DNA from: Planotetraspora thailandica
Lineage (GTDB): Bacteria > Actinomycetota > Actinomycetes > Streptosporangiales > Streptosporangiaceae
Length of the DNA stretch: 64,000 bases
Direction: 5' to 3'
Assembly (NCBI RefSeq): GCF_016863335.1
Contig: NZ_BOOR01000002.1
Coordinates: forward strand, 32,101-96,100
Shown: one piece after another, positions 10,072 through 18,541 of the stretch
Numbering within the stretch: position 1 is the stretch's first letter
How the letters are laid out: each line of letters opens with the position of its first letter
Notes under the pieces: model-generated
Seen by the model: the letters and a program-made list of their open reading frames with translations, nothing else
Told to the model about the DNA's origin: nothing
The model's database searches: none
Position numbers and translations under genes: made by a program

Positions 10072-11130
10072 ATGGGGTTCTGGCGGGTACGGACGACGGT
10101 CGACGAGCGGCCGGGGCGGCTGGCCGCCCTCACGGCGGCGCTGGCGGAGAAGGGCGGGAACATCCTCGGCCTGTCCGTCCAGCCCGACGCCGACGGCACC
10201 GTCGACGAGTTCGTGACGGAGATCCCCGCCTCGCCCGATGTGGTGCGTGAGGCGCTTGAGGCGGCGGGGGGCCGCAGGGTCCAGGTCGTCCCGGCGACGG
10301 CGCACGAACTCACCGACGAGCCCACGCGGGCGCTGCTGCTGGCCGCGCGGCTGCGTTCCATGCCCTGGCGGCTGCCCGAGGTCGTGGGCGAACTGCTGCG
10401 CGCCGACGACGCCCGCTGGATCTACGGGGCCGACCCGGCCCGCCCGCGCCCCGACGCCGAGCAGGGCGAGCTTCCCGACCCGACGTTGCTGATCGTTCCG
10501 GTCGCTCCGCGCCGTGCGATCCGGCTGCGCCGCGCCGGCCTTCCGTTCACGCTGACCGAGGCCGCCCGGGCCGCCGCGCTTGTACGGCTCGCGCAGCCGC
10601 CCGCCGAGCCCGTTCCCGCCGAGGGTCCCCTGCGGCTCGAAGACGGCGAGGAGGTGCTGATCAGGCCGCTCACGTCGCTCTACCGCGAGGCTCTGCGCGA
10701 CCTGCACGAGCGCTGCTCGCCGGAGACGCGGCGGTTCCGCTACTTCACGTCGATGCCGACGCTGCCCCCCAGGGTGTTCGACCGGCTCTGCGACCGTACG
10801 CGCGGCCATTCGCTGGTGGCCGGAAACGACGGCCAGGTGGTGGCCGTGGCCTCGCTCATGTTCACTCCCGACCCGGGCATCGCCGAGATCGCCTTCCTCG
10901 TGGAGGACCGCTGGCAGGGCAAGGGGCTCGGCACGGCGATGGCCCGGATGCTCATGCAGGAGGCCCGCGATCTCGGCTTCGCCGAGGTCAGGGCGACCCT
11001 CCTTTTCGACAACACCCGTATGCGCAGGCTTCTGGCCTCCCTCGGCGCCACGCTCTCCCACACCGAGGACCCCGGTGTGATGGAGGCGCGCATCGCCGTA
11101 GGGGCGATGGCGGCGGCCTCCCCGAGCTGA
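10072..11130 (+). CDS. ACT-GNAT fusion, amino-acid-responsive acetyltransferase
   Basis: 352 residues. N-terminal ACT domain at about 3-75 (WRVRTTVDERPGRLAALTAA), a linker domain, then a GNAT acetyltransferase domain at about 190-340 with the acetyl-CoA loop DRWQGKGLGTAM. ACT-GNAT fusions are an actinomycete class of protein lysine acetyltransferase; characterised members acetylate acetyl-CoA synthetase and are controlled by amino acids through the ACT domain (established knowledge). The ligand and target here are inferred. Divergent from the flavoenzyme across 192 bp; no operon partner. Confidence 0.8.
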   Translation: MGFWRVRTTVDERPGRLAALTAALAEKGGNILGLSVQPDADGTVDEFVTEIPASPDVVREALEAAGGRRVQVVPATAHELTDEPTRALLLAARLRSMPWRLPEVVGELLRADDARWIYGADPARPRPDAEQGELPDPTLLIVPVAPRRAIRLRRAGLPFTLTEAARAAALVRLAQPPAEPVPAEGPLRLEDGEEVLIRPLTSLYREALRDLHERCSPETRRFRYFTSMPTLPPRVFDRLCDRTRGHSLVAGNDGQVVAVASLMFTPDPGIAEIAFLVEDRWQGKGLGTAMARMLMQEARDLGFAEVRATLLFDNTRMRRLLASLGATLSHTEDPGVMEARIAVGAMAAASPS

Positions 11131-11216
11131 TCCGTCACAGTGGTCGTCCTGGCCCGGTGAGGCTCAGGGAACGCCGGGCCGGGATGACCGACACGGTGTG
11201 ATCGACATCGTGGCCG

Positions 11217-11873
11217 TCATGCGGAGGGGGGCCCGCCTGCCACGTCCTCCGGAGGTGGCGGGGTGCTTCGTGCGCCGGGTTCCGGCTCCGGTACGGCGGG
11301 CGTGTCCGGGGCGGGCGGCACGTTCATCGCGTCCAGCCGCCTTTCGATGCGGTCCACGGACTCCTGCAGCCGGTCGAGCCTGGCCGTGATGGACAGCCCG
11401 CCGGCGACGAAGCCCCCCGGCCGGCCCCACTCCTCGCGTCGGAACCGGCTCTCTTCGAGGATCTTCGCCCGGATCCTGCCGAGGTCGGCGCCGGACGCGG
11501 CCAGAGCCTGAGCGCCCAGGCCCTCGCCCTCCCGGAGCAGCCCGAGGAGGATGTGCTCGGTGCCGATGTGGGCGTGGCGCAGGGTCAGGGATTCGCGGAG
11601 CGACAGTTCGAGCACCTTCTTGGCGCGCGGCGTGAAGTTGAGGTGGCCGCCCGGGCTTCCCGAGCCTCGAGGGGCCAGCCGTTCGACGGCCGCGCGCAGC
11701 GACTCCAGGTCGAGCCCCTCCTCGCGCAGGAGCTTTCCCGCGGCACCTTCGTTCTCGCGGATCAGCCCGAGCAGGACGTGCTCGGTGCCGATGCGCTGAT
11801 GGCCGAGCTTCTTCGCCTCCTCCTGTGCGAGGAGCACGATGCGGCGGGCGCGGTCGGTGAAGCGTTCGAACAC
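11217..11873 (-). CDS. Stand-alone Clp N-terminal domain protein
   Basis: 218 residues from GTG 11873, which has GGAGG six bases upstream and gives MFERFTDRARRIVLLAQEEA, the canonical ClpC start. Two Clp_N repeats (about 2-65 and 78-140, each with an IGTEHxLLGLxRE motif) are followed by a short coiled coil (about 163-185) and a Pro-rich tail. The AAA+ ATPase domains of ClpC/ClpA are absent, so it cannot unfold proteins itself. It may bind adaptors or substrates, or compete with ClpC for them (inference). Confidence 0.85.
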   Translation of the reverse strand: MFERFTDRARRIVLLAQEEAKKLGHQRIGTEHVLLGLIRENEGAAGKLLREEGLDLESLRAAVERLAPRGSGSPGGHLNFTPRAKKVLELSLRESLTLRHAHIGTEHILLGLLREGEGLGAQALAASGADLGRIRAKILEESRFRREEWGRPGGFVAGGLSITARLDRLQESVDRIERRLDAMNVPPAPDTPAVPEPEPGARSTPPPPEDVAGGPPSA

Positions 11874-12058
11874 GAAAGCCTCCGTCCTTGGCGGTGCTTC
11901 CACTATGCGCCGGCATCCCGGTCCGGCGGCATCGCCGGGCACGTGAGATGCCGTTTTCCCGCCTGCCGTACGGGTTGTGGTGCGCGGCGGCCGGACTCCA
12001 TGGCGTGTTCCTCGCGGACGGGTGGACGGCGGGCACGGCGGCGGGTACTGGTGGAGCC

Positions 12059-12943
12059 ATGGACCTCGACGGGGCGGCCGACCGCCTGTACGGCCTGCCG
12101 CCGGGAGAGTTCGTCGCCGCGCGCGACGCCTTGGCGAAGGAGGCCAAGGCCGCGGAGGACGCCGGGCTCGCCCGGCAGATCGCCGCGCTGCGCCGGCCCA
12201 CGGTCGTCGGCTGGGCCGTCAACCAGGCGAGCCGCCGCCATCCGGACGAACTGGATGACCTGCTCGACGTGGGGGCGCGGCTCCGCGACGCGTGGCAGCG
12301 GCAGGACGCCGGGGAGCTGGCCGCGCTCACCCGGGAGAGATCGGCGGCGACGGCCCGGCTCACCAGGCTGATCCGGCAGGACGCCGAGGAGAGCGGCCAG
12401 CCGCTCACAGGTGCGGCGGCCACCGAGATCGAGCAGACCCTCGACGCCGCGGTGGTGGACGAGACCGCCGCGGAGCAGGTACGGCAGGGCCGGCTGGTAC
12501 GAGGCCTCAGCTACAGCGGGTTCGCCCCCGCGCCTGCGGCCACGAAGGCCCGGCCGTCCCCGAAGGCGCGTGAGGCGAAGAAGGGGGCCTCCCGTACGCA
12601 CGAACGCGCGGCGGAGCGGCAGGCGGCCGAGCGCCGCCGCCGGGAGCTGGACCGGGCCCTCGCCGACGCCCGGCGCGCCGCGGAGGAGGCGGAGGAGGGC
12701 CACGCCGCCTGGGAGGCCGAGTTGGCTCAGGCCGTACAGGATCGCGACTCGCTGGCGGAGGACGTCGCCGAGTTGGCGGGCAGGCTGGCCGCGGCGAAGG
12801 ACAGGCTGGAGGCGGCCGGGCACCGGCTGGACGTCGCCAGGCGGGAGGAGGGCCGGGCGCGCCGGGCCGCGGAGGCCGCGCGTGCCCGCGCCGGCACGGC
12901 GGAGGCGGCGGTCAGGGACGCACCGTCGATCACGGAGGCATAG
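12059..12943 (+). CDS. Conserved actinobacterial coiled-coil protein
   Basis: 294 residues from ATG 12059, just after GGTGGAG. The N-terminal half holds a conserved segment (FVAARDALAKEAKAAED then LRRPTVVGWAVNQA) seen in uncharacterised actinobacterial proteins. The C-terminal half (about 180-285) is a long charged Ala/Glu/Arg coiled coil with heptad character. No catalytic motif, signal peptide or membrane segment is visible. Divergent from the Clp_N gene with about 185 bp between starts. Function unknown. Confidence 0.75.
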   Translation: MDLDGAADRLYGLPPGEFVAARDALAKEAKAAEDAGLARQIAALRRPTVVGWAVNQASRRHPDELDDLLDVGARLRDAWQRQDAGELAALTRERSAATARLTRLIRQDAEESGQPLTGAAATEIEQTLDAAVVDETAAEQVRQGRLVRGLSYSGFAPAPAATKARPSPKAREAKKGASRTHERAAERQAAERRRRELDRALADARRAAEEAEEGHAAWEAELAQAVQDRDSLAEDVAELAGRLAAAKDRLEAAGHRLDVARREEGRARRAAEAARARAGTAEAAVRDAPSITEA

Positions 12944-13146
12944 CCGTTCTACGCCCGCTGTCCGCGGACGTCCGCGCCGGCGGGGCTCCGGACAGGTCGG
13001 TGAGATGTGGGCAGCAGGGCCACCTGCGTAAAGCGCTGACCTTGGTGTATTCCTCCGTGAATGGCCTCCGGGGGAAGACAGCGGACGTGGTCCCGGGCTA
13101 GCCTGAGTTCATCAGATTGACTCAGCATCCACGGCCGGGAGGCGTC

Positions 13147-15396
13147 TTGGACTGGCATTCCACCGCCTGCGTGCTCTGCGCGTGCAACTGCGGCATCGAG
13201 ATCAAGCTGGACGGGCGCAGGTTCGAGCGGATCCGGGGAGACAAGGCGCACCCGTCCTCCCAGGGCTACACCTGCGAGAAGCCCCTGCGTCTCGACCACT
13301 ACCAGAACGCCCGAGACCGGCTCACCCACCCGCTGCGCCGGCGGCCCGACGGCTCCTTCGAGCAGATCGACTGGGACACGGCGATCCGCGAGGTCGCCGG
13401 AGGATTCGCGGGCGTCAGGGACGCATACGGCGGCGAGACGATCTTCTATTACGGCGGGGGAGGCCAGGGCAACCACCTGGGCGGCTCCTACGCGGGCGCG
13501 TTCCTCCGCTCGCTCGGCGCCCGCTATCGGTCGAACGCCCTTGCGCAGGAGAAGACCGGCCTGTTCTGGGTGAGCGACCAGATGCTCGGCGCCGTCACGA
13601 CGGGAGATCTCGACCACTGCGAGGTCGCCCTGTTCGTCGGGAAGAACCCCTGGCAGTCACACGGCGTTCCCCGGGCCCGGCCGACGCTCCGGGAGATCGC
13701 CCGTGATCCGCGCCGCTCGTTGATCGTGATCGACCCGCGGCGTACGGAGACCGCCGAACTGGCCGACATCCACCTCGCGGTGCGGCCGGGGACCGACGCC
13801 TGGCTGCTCGCGGCCATGGTGGCCGTGGTGGTCCAGGAAGATCTGATCGCGCATGACTGGCTGGCCGCGCACGCCGTGGACGTCGACGAGGTGGTCGCGG
13901 CGCTCCGGCGCATCCCGATCAGCGAATACGCCGAAATATCCGGCGTCGGGGAAGAACTGATCCGTACGGCCGCCCGCCGGATCGCCACGGCGAGCAGCGT
14001 GGCCCTGCACGAGGACCTGGGCGTGCAGATGTCGCCGCACTCCACCGTCACCAGCTATCTCGACCTCCTGCTGGTGTCGCTGACCGGCAACATCGGCCGT
14101 CTCGGCACCAACAACCCGCCGATCCCGCTCGCCCCGCTGGTGTCCTTCTCCCACTGGGGGCCCAAGCGCGACCGGGTCAGTCCGGTCGCGGGGGCGCGCA
14201 TCATCTCCGGCCTCGTGCCCGCCAACGTGATCGCCGAAGAGGTCCTCGCCGACCATCCCCGCCGATATCGGGCCATGCTCGTGGAAACCGCCAATCCCGT
14301 TCACTCGGTGGCGGACTCGCCGCGCATGCGCGAGGCGCTGGAGGCGCTCGACCTACTCGTGGTGATCGACGTCGCGATGACCGAGACGGCCCGCATGGCC
14401 GACTACGTGCTGCCGGCTCCCTCGCAGTTCGAGAAGTGGGAGGCCACGTTCTTCAACCTGGAGACGCCCGACAACTACTTCCACCTGCGCCGTCCGGTGC
14501 TCGGCCCGCCGGAGGGGTCCGACCTGCTGCCCGAGCCGGAGATCCACGCCCGTCTGTGCGAGGCCCTCGGCGTCGTCCCCGACCTGACACCCCTCCGCGA
14601 AGCGCTCACCACGGGAGGGCGGGCGGCCTTCGCCGCGGCGTTCCTCCAGACGCTGACCGACCCCGGGCTCGCCAAGATCGCGAGCGTCCTGCTGTACCGG
14701 ACTCTGGGCCCCACGCTCCCGCACGGCGCCGCGGCGGCCGCGTCCTTGTGGCCGCTCGCGCACCGGCTGGCCGCCGCCCACCCTGACGCCGTACGGCGGG
14801 CCGGCATCGAAGGGGAAGGCCCGGAGCTGGGGGAGCGGCTGTTCGACGCGATCCTCGCCCGCCCCTCCGGCGTGGTCTTCAGCAGGGACCAGGAGGGCGA
14901 CGCGATGGGCAGGCTCGGCACGCCCGACAAGAAGATCCACCTGGCGATCCCCGAGCTGCTGAGCGTGGTCGGCGACCTCGGGAACGGCCCCGCCACCGAC
15001 CCCGACTTCCCGTATGTGTTGTCGGCGGGGGAGCGCCGGGCCTTCACCGCCAACACGATCTTCCGTGATCCGGCCTGGCGCAGGCGCGACGCGGCGGGGA
15101 CGCTGCGCATCTGCCCGGCCGACGCCGAGCGGCTCGGCCTGGCCGCGGGCGCGCTGGCCCGGGTCACGACCCGGACGGGCAGCGTCGAGGTGCCGGTCGA
15201 GATCAACGACGGGCTGCAGCCCGGCCATGTCTCGCTCCCCAACGGCCTGGGGCTTTCCTATCCGGGCGCCGACGGCGCACCTTCGGTCACCGGAGCGGCC
15301 CCCAACGAGCTGACCGCCGCGGGCGACCGCGACCCGTACGCCGGGACGCCCTGGCACAAGCACGTGCCCGCCCGGGTGGAGGCCGTCGCCCGCTGA
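13147..15396 (+). CDS. Molybdopterin-dependent oxidoreductase
   Basis: 749 residues from TTG 13147, which has GGGAGG (13137-13142) just upstream; the other in-frame option is TTG 13117 with no ribosome site. The N-terminus carries a [4Fe-4S] motif C-x2-C-x3-C (CVLCACNC) with a fourth Cys in GYTCEKP. The molybdopterin oxidoreductase domain follows (NPWQSHGVPRARP, IDPRRTETAELAD), then the C-terminal dinucleotide-binding domain (FTANTIFRDPAWR). It belongs to the DMSO-reductase superfamily, close to formate dehydrogenase and nitrate reductase types. No electron-transfer subunit or maturation gene is adjacent, and I see no clear Cys, Sec or Ser metal ligand in the expected region. Substrate unknown. 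Confidence 0.85.
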   Translation: MDWHSTACVLCACNCGIEIKLDGRRFERIRGDKAHPSSQGYTCEKPLRLDHYQNARDRLTHPLRRRPDGSFEQIDWDTAIREVAGGFAGVRDAYGGETIFYYGGGGQGNHLGGSYAGAFLRSLGARYRSNALAQEKTGLFWVSDQMLGAVTTGDLDHCEVALFVGKNPWQSHGVPRARPTLREIARDPRRSLIVIDPRRTETAELADIHLAVRPGTDAWLLAAMVAVVVQEDLIAHDWLAAHAVDVDEVVAALRRIPISEYAEISGVGEELIRTAARRIATASSVALHEDLGVQMSPHSTVTSYLDLLLVSLTGNIGRLGTNNPPIPLAPLVSFSHWGPKRDRVSPVAGARIISGLVPANVIAEEVLADHPRRYRAMLVETANPVHSVADSPRMREALEALDLLVVIDVAMTETARMADYVLPAPSQFEKWEATFFNLETPDNYFHLRRPVLGPPEGSDLLPEPEIHARLCEALGVVPDLTPLREALTTGGRAAFAAAFLQTLTDPGLAKIASVLLYRTLGPTLPHGAAAAASLWPLAHRLAAAHPDAVRRAGIEGEGPELGERLFDAILARPSGVVFSRDQEGDAMGRLGTPDKKIHLAIPELLSVVGDLGNGPATDPDFPYVLSAGERRAFTANTIFRDPAWRRRDAAGTLRICPADAERLGLAAGALARVTTRTGSVEVPVEINDGLQPGHVSLPNGLGLSYPGADGAPSVTGAAPNELTAAGDRDPYAGTPWHKHVPARVEAVAR

Positions 15397-15399
15397 GAG

Positions 15400-15425
15400 C
15401 CGCCTCCCCTGTGCGGGGGAGGCGG
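15400..15425 (+). terminator. Hairpin terminator after molybdopterin gene
   Basis: Starts four bases after the stop codon. CCGCCTCCCC and GGGGAGGCGG pair over ten bases with a six-base loop (15410-15415). GC-rich, with only two following T residues. Confidence 0.7.
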
Positions 15426-15467
15426 TTCACGCCCCGAGGGGAGTCGCAGGAGCGGCCGCACGGCGAC

Positions 15468-15498
15468 CGTGGGAGGTGCAGGTTCTCCACCTCCCACG
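15468..15498 (+). promoter_or_regulatory. 11-bp perfect inverted repeat before a membrane-protein gene
   Basis: CGTGGGAGGTG (15468-15478) and CACCTCCCACG (15488-15498) are perfect complements around a nine-base loop, ending 11 bases before the ATG at 15510. The ribosome site AAAGGGG begins immediately after it. It could be a repressor operator or an mRNA hairpin that controls access to the start. Confidence 0.55.
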
Positions 15499-15509
15499 AA
15501 AGGGGCACG

Positions 15510-16646
15510 ATGCACGCTCCATCCGCACCTGTTCCGCCGGCGCCCGTTCCAGCAGCGGCGGCTTCTGGAGGCACGCCGCCCACCCGGCACCGAGGCGTCT
15601 GGGTCGCCTACGCTGCCGCCGCCTGGGCGGCCACCTACGGTGTCGCCGCGCTCGTCTGGACGCTGACGGGCCGGGGGTACCCGTTCTGGCGCAACGAGCC
15701 CGACGCCGTGCTTCACGGCGTCTCGCCGGACGTGGGCGCCCCCGTCTTCGCCGCCGTTCTGCTGGCCACCGCCGTCGCGGCCCTCGCCATGGCAGGCCGG
15801 CATGCCGTACGGCTCAGCGGGCTGCCCCGGGCGGCCCTGCTGACCTTCGGGTGGGCGGTCTCCGCCGCCCTGCTGGCGGTCGTCCCGAGCGCGAACGCGC
15901 TGGCCCTGACCGGGTATGCGCCCATGTTGATCATCGGCGCGCCGTTCGGCTGGCCGCCCGACGTCGACTACAGCCACGTCCTCAACTGGTCGATGGCCAA
16001 CGAGGTGTGGTGCATGGCCGGCGGCTATCTCCTCGGATTCGCGGTGTTGTCCTGGCAACGCACGACCCGGGCAGCGTGCGCTCGGTGCGGCCGGCGTCCC
16101 GGCGCGGACGGCAGCGCCCGGATCCTCCGGTGGGGCCGCCGGGCGACCCTGGTCGCCGTCGTGGTGCCGCTTCTCTACGCCGCGAGCCGTCTCGCCTGGC
16201 TGGCGGGCATCCCGCTCGGCATCACCGACGACATGCTGCGGGAGCTCCAGGACAGCGGTGGGGTCTGGGCCGGGGCGGGGCTCGGCGCGTTCGCCGTGGT
16301 CGGCTCGGTCCTGACCCTCGGGCTGATCCAGCGCTGGGGTGAGGTCTTCCCGCGATGGATGGTCGGACTGGCGGGGCGGCGGGTGCCGATCAAGCTGGCG
16401 GTGATTCCGGCCGCGTACGTCGCGCCCATCGTCGTCTCCGCCGGCCTGGGCATCGCGACGTCGTCCGCGATCTGGCACGTGGCCGGATACAGCAAGGCGC
16501 TGGTCGTCACGCACATGTTGTGGCCTGTCTGGGGGATCGCCCTCGCCTTCGCGGCCTACGCCTACCACCTGAGGCGGCGGGGCGCCTGCACGGCCTGCGG
16601 ACTGGGCGGCGCTCAGCCCGCCGGGCTGACGAACCCCGATTCGTAG
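15510..16646 (+). CDS. Polytopic membrane protein with paired CxxC motifs
   Basis: 378 residues from ATG 15510, with AAAGGGG upstream. About eight hydrophobic segments are visible. Two loops carry zinc-ribbon-like pairs, CARCGRR after the fourth or fifth helix and CTACGLGG at the C-terminus; together they could bind one metal (inference). A Pro/Ala-rich stretch precedes the first helix. I do not recognise a characterised family. Its last 34 bp overlap the end of the convergent response-regulator gene. Confidence 0.7.
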   Translation: MHAPSAPVPPAPVPAAAASGGTPPTRHRGVWVAYAAAAWAATYGVAALVWTLTGRGYPFWRNEPDAVLHGVSPDVGAPVFAAVLLATAVAALAMAGRHAVRLSGLPRAALLTFGWAVSAALLAVVPSANALALTGYAPMLIIGAPFGWPPDVDYSHVLNWSMANEVWCMAGGYLLGFAVLSWQRTTRAACARCGRRPGADGSARILRWGRRATLVAVVVPLLYAASRLAWLAGIPLGITDDMLRELQDSGGVWAGAGLGAFAVVGSVLTLGLIQRWGEVFPRWMVGLAGRRVPIKLAVIPAAYVAPIVVSAGLGIATSSAIWHVAGYSKALVVTHMLWPVWGIALAFAAYAYHLRRRGACTACGLGGAQPAGLTNPDS

Positions 16647-17284
16647 GCGACGATGACCGCCTGGGTGCGGTCGCGGGCGCCGAGCTTGCCGAGCACGTTG
16701 CCCACATGCGTCTTGATCGTCTCGGCCCCCACCACGAGGGCCGAGGCGATCTCGGCGTTGGAAAGGCCCGCCGCCATCAGCCGCAGCACCTCGGCCTCAC
16801 GCTCGGTCAGCCGGGCCCGGCGCAGCCGCTCGGCCGCCCCTCCCGCCGCATCCCCTCCCGCCGGGCCGTGCGCCCTGACCAGACGGCGGAGGGCCGCGGG
16901 GAACACCAGCGACTCCCCTCCGGCCACCACCCGGATCGCCTCGACCACCTCCGCGGGGCGGGCGCGCTTGAGCACGAACCCACTCGCCCCCGCACGCAAC
17001 GCCTCGTACACGTAGTCGTCGTTCTCGAACGTGGTGATGACCAGCACCTTCGGCGGCTCGCCCGACACGGCCAACAGGCGGCGGGTCGCCGTGATGCCGT
17101 CGATGGCGGGCATGCGCACGTCCATCAGCACCACGTCAGGACGGGTCCGGGCGACCATCGTCATCACCTCCGCCCCGTCGGCCGCCTCGCCCACGACCTC
17201 GAGGCCCGGCTGCGCGCCGACGATGACCCGAAGGCCCACCCGGATGAGCTCGTCGTCGTCGACGATCGCGACCCGGATCGTCAC
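16613..17284 (-). CDS. NarL/LuxR-family response regulator
   Basis: 223 residues from GTG 17284, overlapping the kinase stop as GTGA. The receiver domain (about 1-120) has the acidic pocket in VAIVDDDELIRVGL and phospho-acceptor aspartate in VLMDVRMPAIDG. The C-terminal LuxR helix-turn-helix reads LTEREAEVLRLMAAGLSNAE. Partner of the upstream histidine kinase. The target is unknown; the convergent membrane protein, overlapping by 34 bp, is one candidate. Confidence 0.93.
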   Translation of the reverse strand: MTIRVAIVDDDELIRVGLRVIVGAQPGLEVVGEAADGAEVMTMVARTRPDVVLMDVRMPAIDGITATRRLLAVSGEPPKVLVITTFENDDYVYEALRAGASGFVLKRARPAEVVEAIRVVAGGESLVFPAALRRLVRAHGPAGGDAAGGAAERLRRARLTEREAEVLRLMAAGLSNAEIASALVVGAETIKTHVGNVLGKLGARDRTQAVIVAYESGFVSPAG

Positions 17285-18531
17285 GACGGCCTCACCGCCG
17301 GCAGACGTACGTGCACGCGCCACCTCCCGTCGTCCGGCCCGGCCGTCATGGTTCCCCCGAGCAGGCCCACCCGTTCGCGCATGCCGGTGATGCCCCGGCC
17401 GTCGCCTGGCCGTACGGGCCGGGTGAGGGGGCTGGCCACGTCGATGACGAGGACCTCGCCGTCGAGCGCGACGCGCAGGTCGACCGGCACCGGGCCGGCG
17501 TGACGCAGCACGTTGGTGAGGCTCTCCTGCACGATCCGGTAACCCTCCCGCGACACCGGGGCGGGCACCTCGTCCACCCTGCCGGCGATTTCGGCGCGCA
17601 CCTCGACCCCGGCGCCGCGCGAGTCGGCCACCAGGCGGCCGAGGCCGTTCAGATCGTGCCCGGAGGAGCGGTCGGAGGCCTCGCCGTCCCGCAGCATGCC
17701 GAGCAGGAGGTCGAGCTCCTCGGCCGCGGCGCGCCCGGCCTCCTCGATCGCGCCGAGCGCGCGGCGCACGAACGCCGGATCGTCGTCGAGCACCTCCCGC
17801 GCGGCCGCCGCCTGCACCGTCGTCACCGTCAGCGCGTGCCCGACCGAGTCGTGCAGCTCGCGGGCCAGCCGGTTTCGCTCGGCCAGCCGTACGGCATGGG
17901 CCTCGAGGGCGGCGATCCGCTCGGCGGGCGACGGCCCGAGCAGCACGGGGGCCATGACGGCGGCGAGCGCCCCGAGCCCCGCCACGGCGTACACCACGCC
18001 GACGATCAGCACGACGCCGAGGACGGCGAGCCAGCCCGAGTCGTGCTCGTCCAGGGGCCCGAGCCGCAGACCGGACAGCGCCTGCCCGCCGACGCCGAGC
18101 CGCTGGCCGATGAAGATCACCGCCATCACCATGGGGATGAGCAGCAGTGCCGCCACCAGGCCGCCGATCACCAGATGCACGGCGAACCACAACGCGGCAC
18201 GCAGGCGGGTCTCCCGCGCATGCCGTCCGCGCTCGGCCGTCGCGGGCGGGTCGGGGAGAGGAACGCCGAGCAGTGCCCGCGCGGCCACGATCTCCAGTGC
18301 CCGAGTGCCCCTCAGGAACGGCGGCACCCCGGCGATGGGAAGCGCGACGGCCAGCACCAGCAGGGTCAGCGCCGGAGGCATCTGGGGAGCGGTCGACAGC
18401 TCCACGAAGGCGGCGCCCACCAGCAGGTACGGCAGGAGGAGGATGCCGCCGAGCAACAGATGGACCCCCCGGCGGTAGGTCGTGCCGCTGACCAGGGGGC
18501 CGGTCACCGTACGAATCGTCACGCGCGCCAT
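17281..18531 (-). CDS. Membrane sensor histidine kinase, HisKA_3 type
   Basis: 416 residues. The N-terminal half carries about five hydrophobic segments (a putative membrane 'Sensor' domain). The dimerisation/phosphoacceptor helix has its histidine in LARELHDSVGHALTV, and the HATPase domain follows (ESLTNVLRHA, then GDGRGITGMRERV). This is the NarL-partner class of actinomycete kinases. Translationally coupled to the response regulator. The stimulus cannot be inferred; the SLATT-like gene ends 11 bp upstream and may share the transcript. Confidence 0.92.
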   Translation of the reverse strand: MARVTIRTVTGPLVSGTTYRRGVHLLLGGILLLPYLLVGAAFVELSTAPQMPPALTLLVLAVALPIAGVPPFLRGTRALEIVAARALLGVPLPDPPATAERGRHARETRLRAALWFAVHLVIGGLVAALLLIPMVMAVIFIGQRLGVGGQALSGLRLGPLDEHDSGWLAVLGVVLIVGVVYAVAGLGALAAVMAPVLLGPSPAERIAALEAHAVRLAERNRLARELHDSVGHALTVTTVQAAAAREVLDDDPAFVRRALGAIEEAGRAAAEELDLLLGMLRDGEASDRSSGHDLNGLGRLVADSRGAGVEVRAEIAGRVDEVPAPVSREGYRIVQESLTNVLRHAGPVPVDLRVALDGEVLVIDVASPLTRPVRPGDGRGITGMRERVGLLGGTMTAGPDDGRWRVHVRLPAVRPS

Positions 18532-18541
18532 GTCGCGTGAT

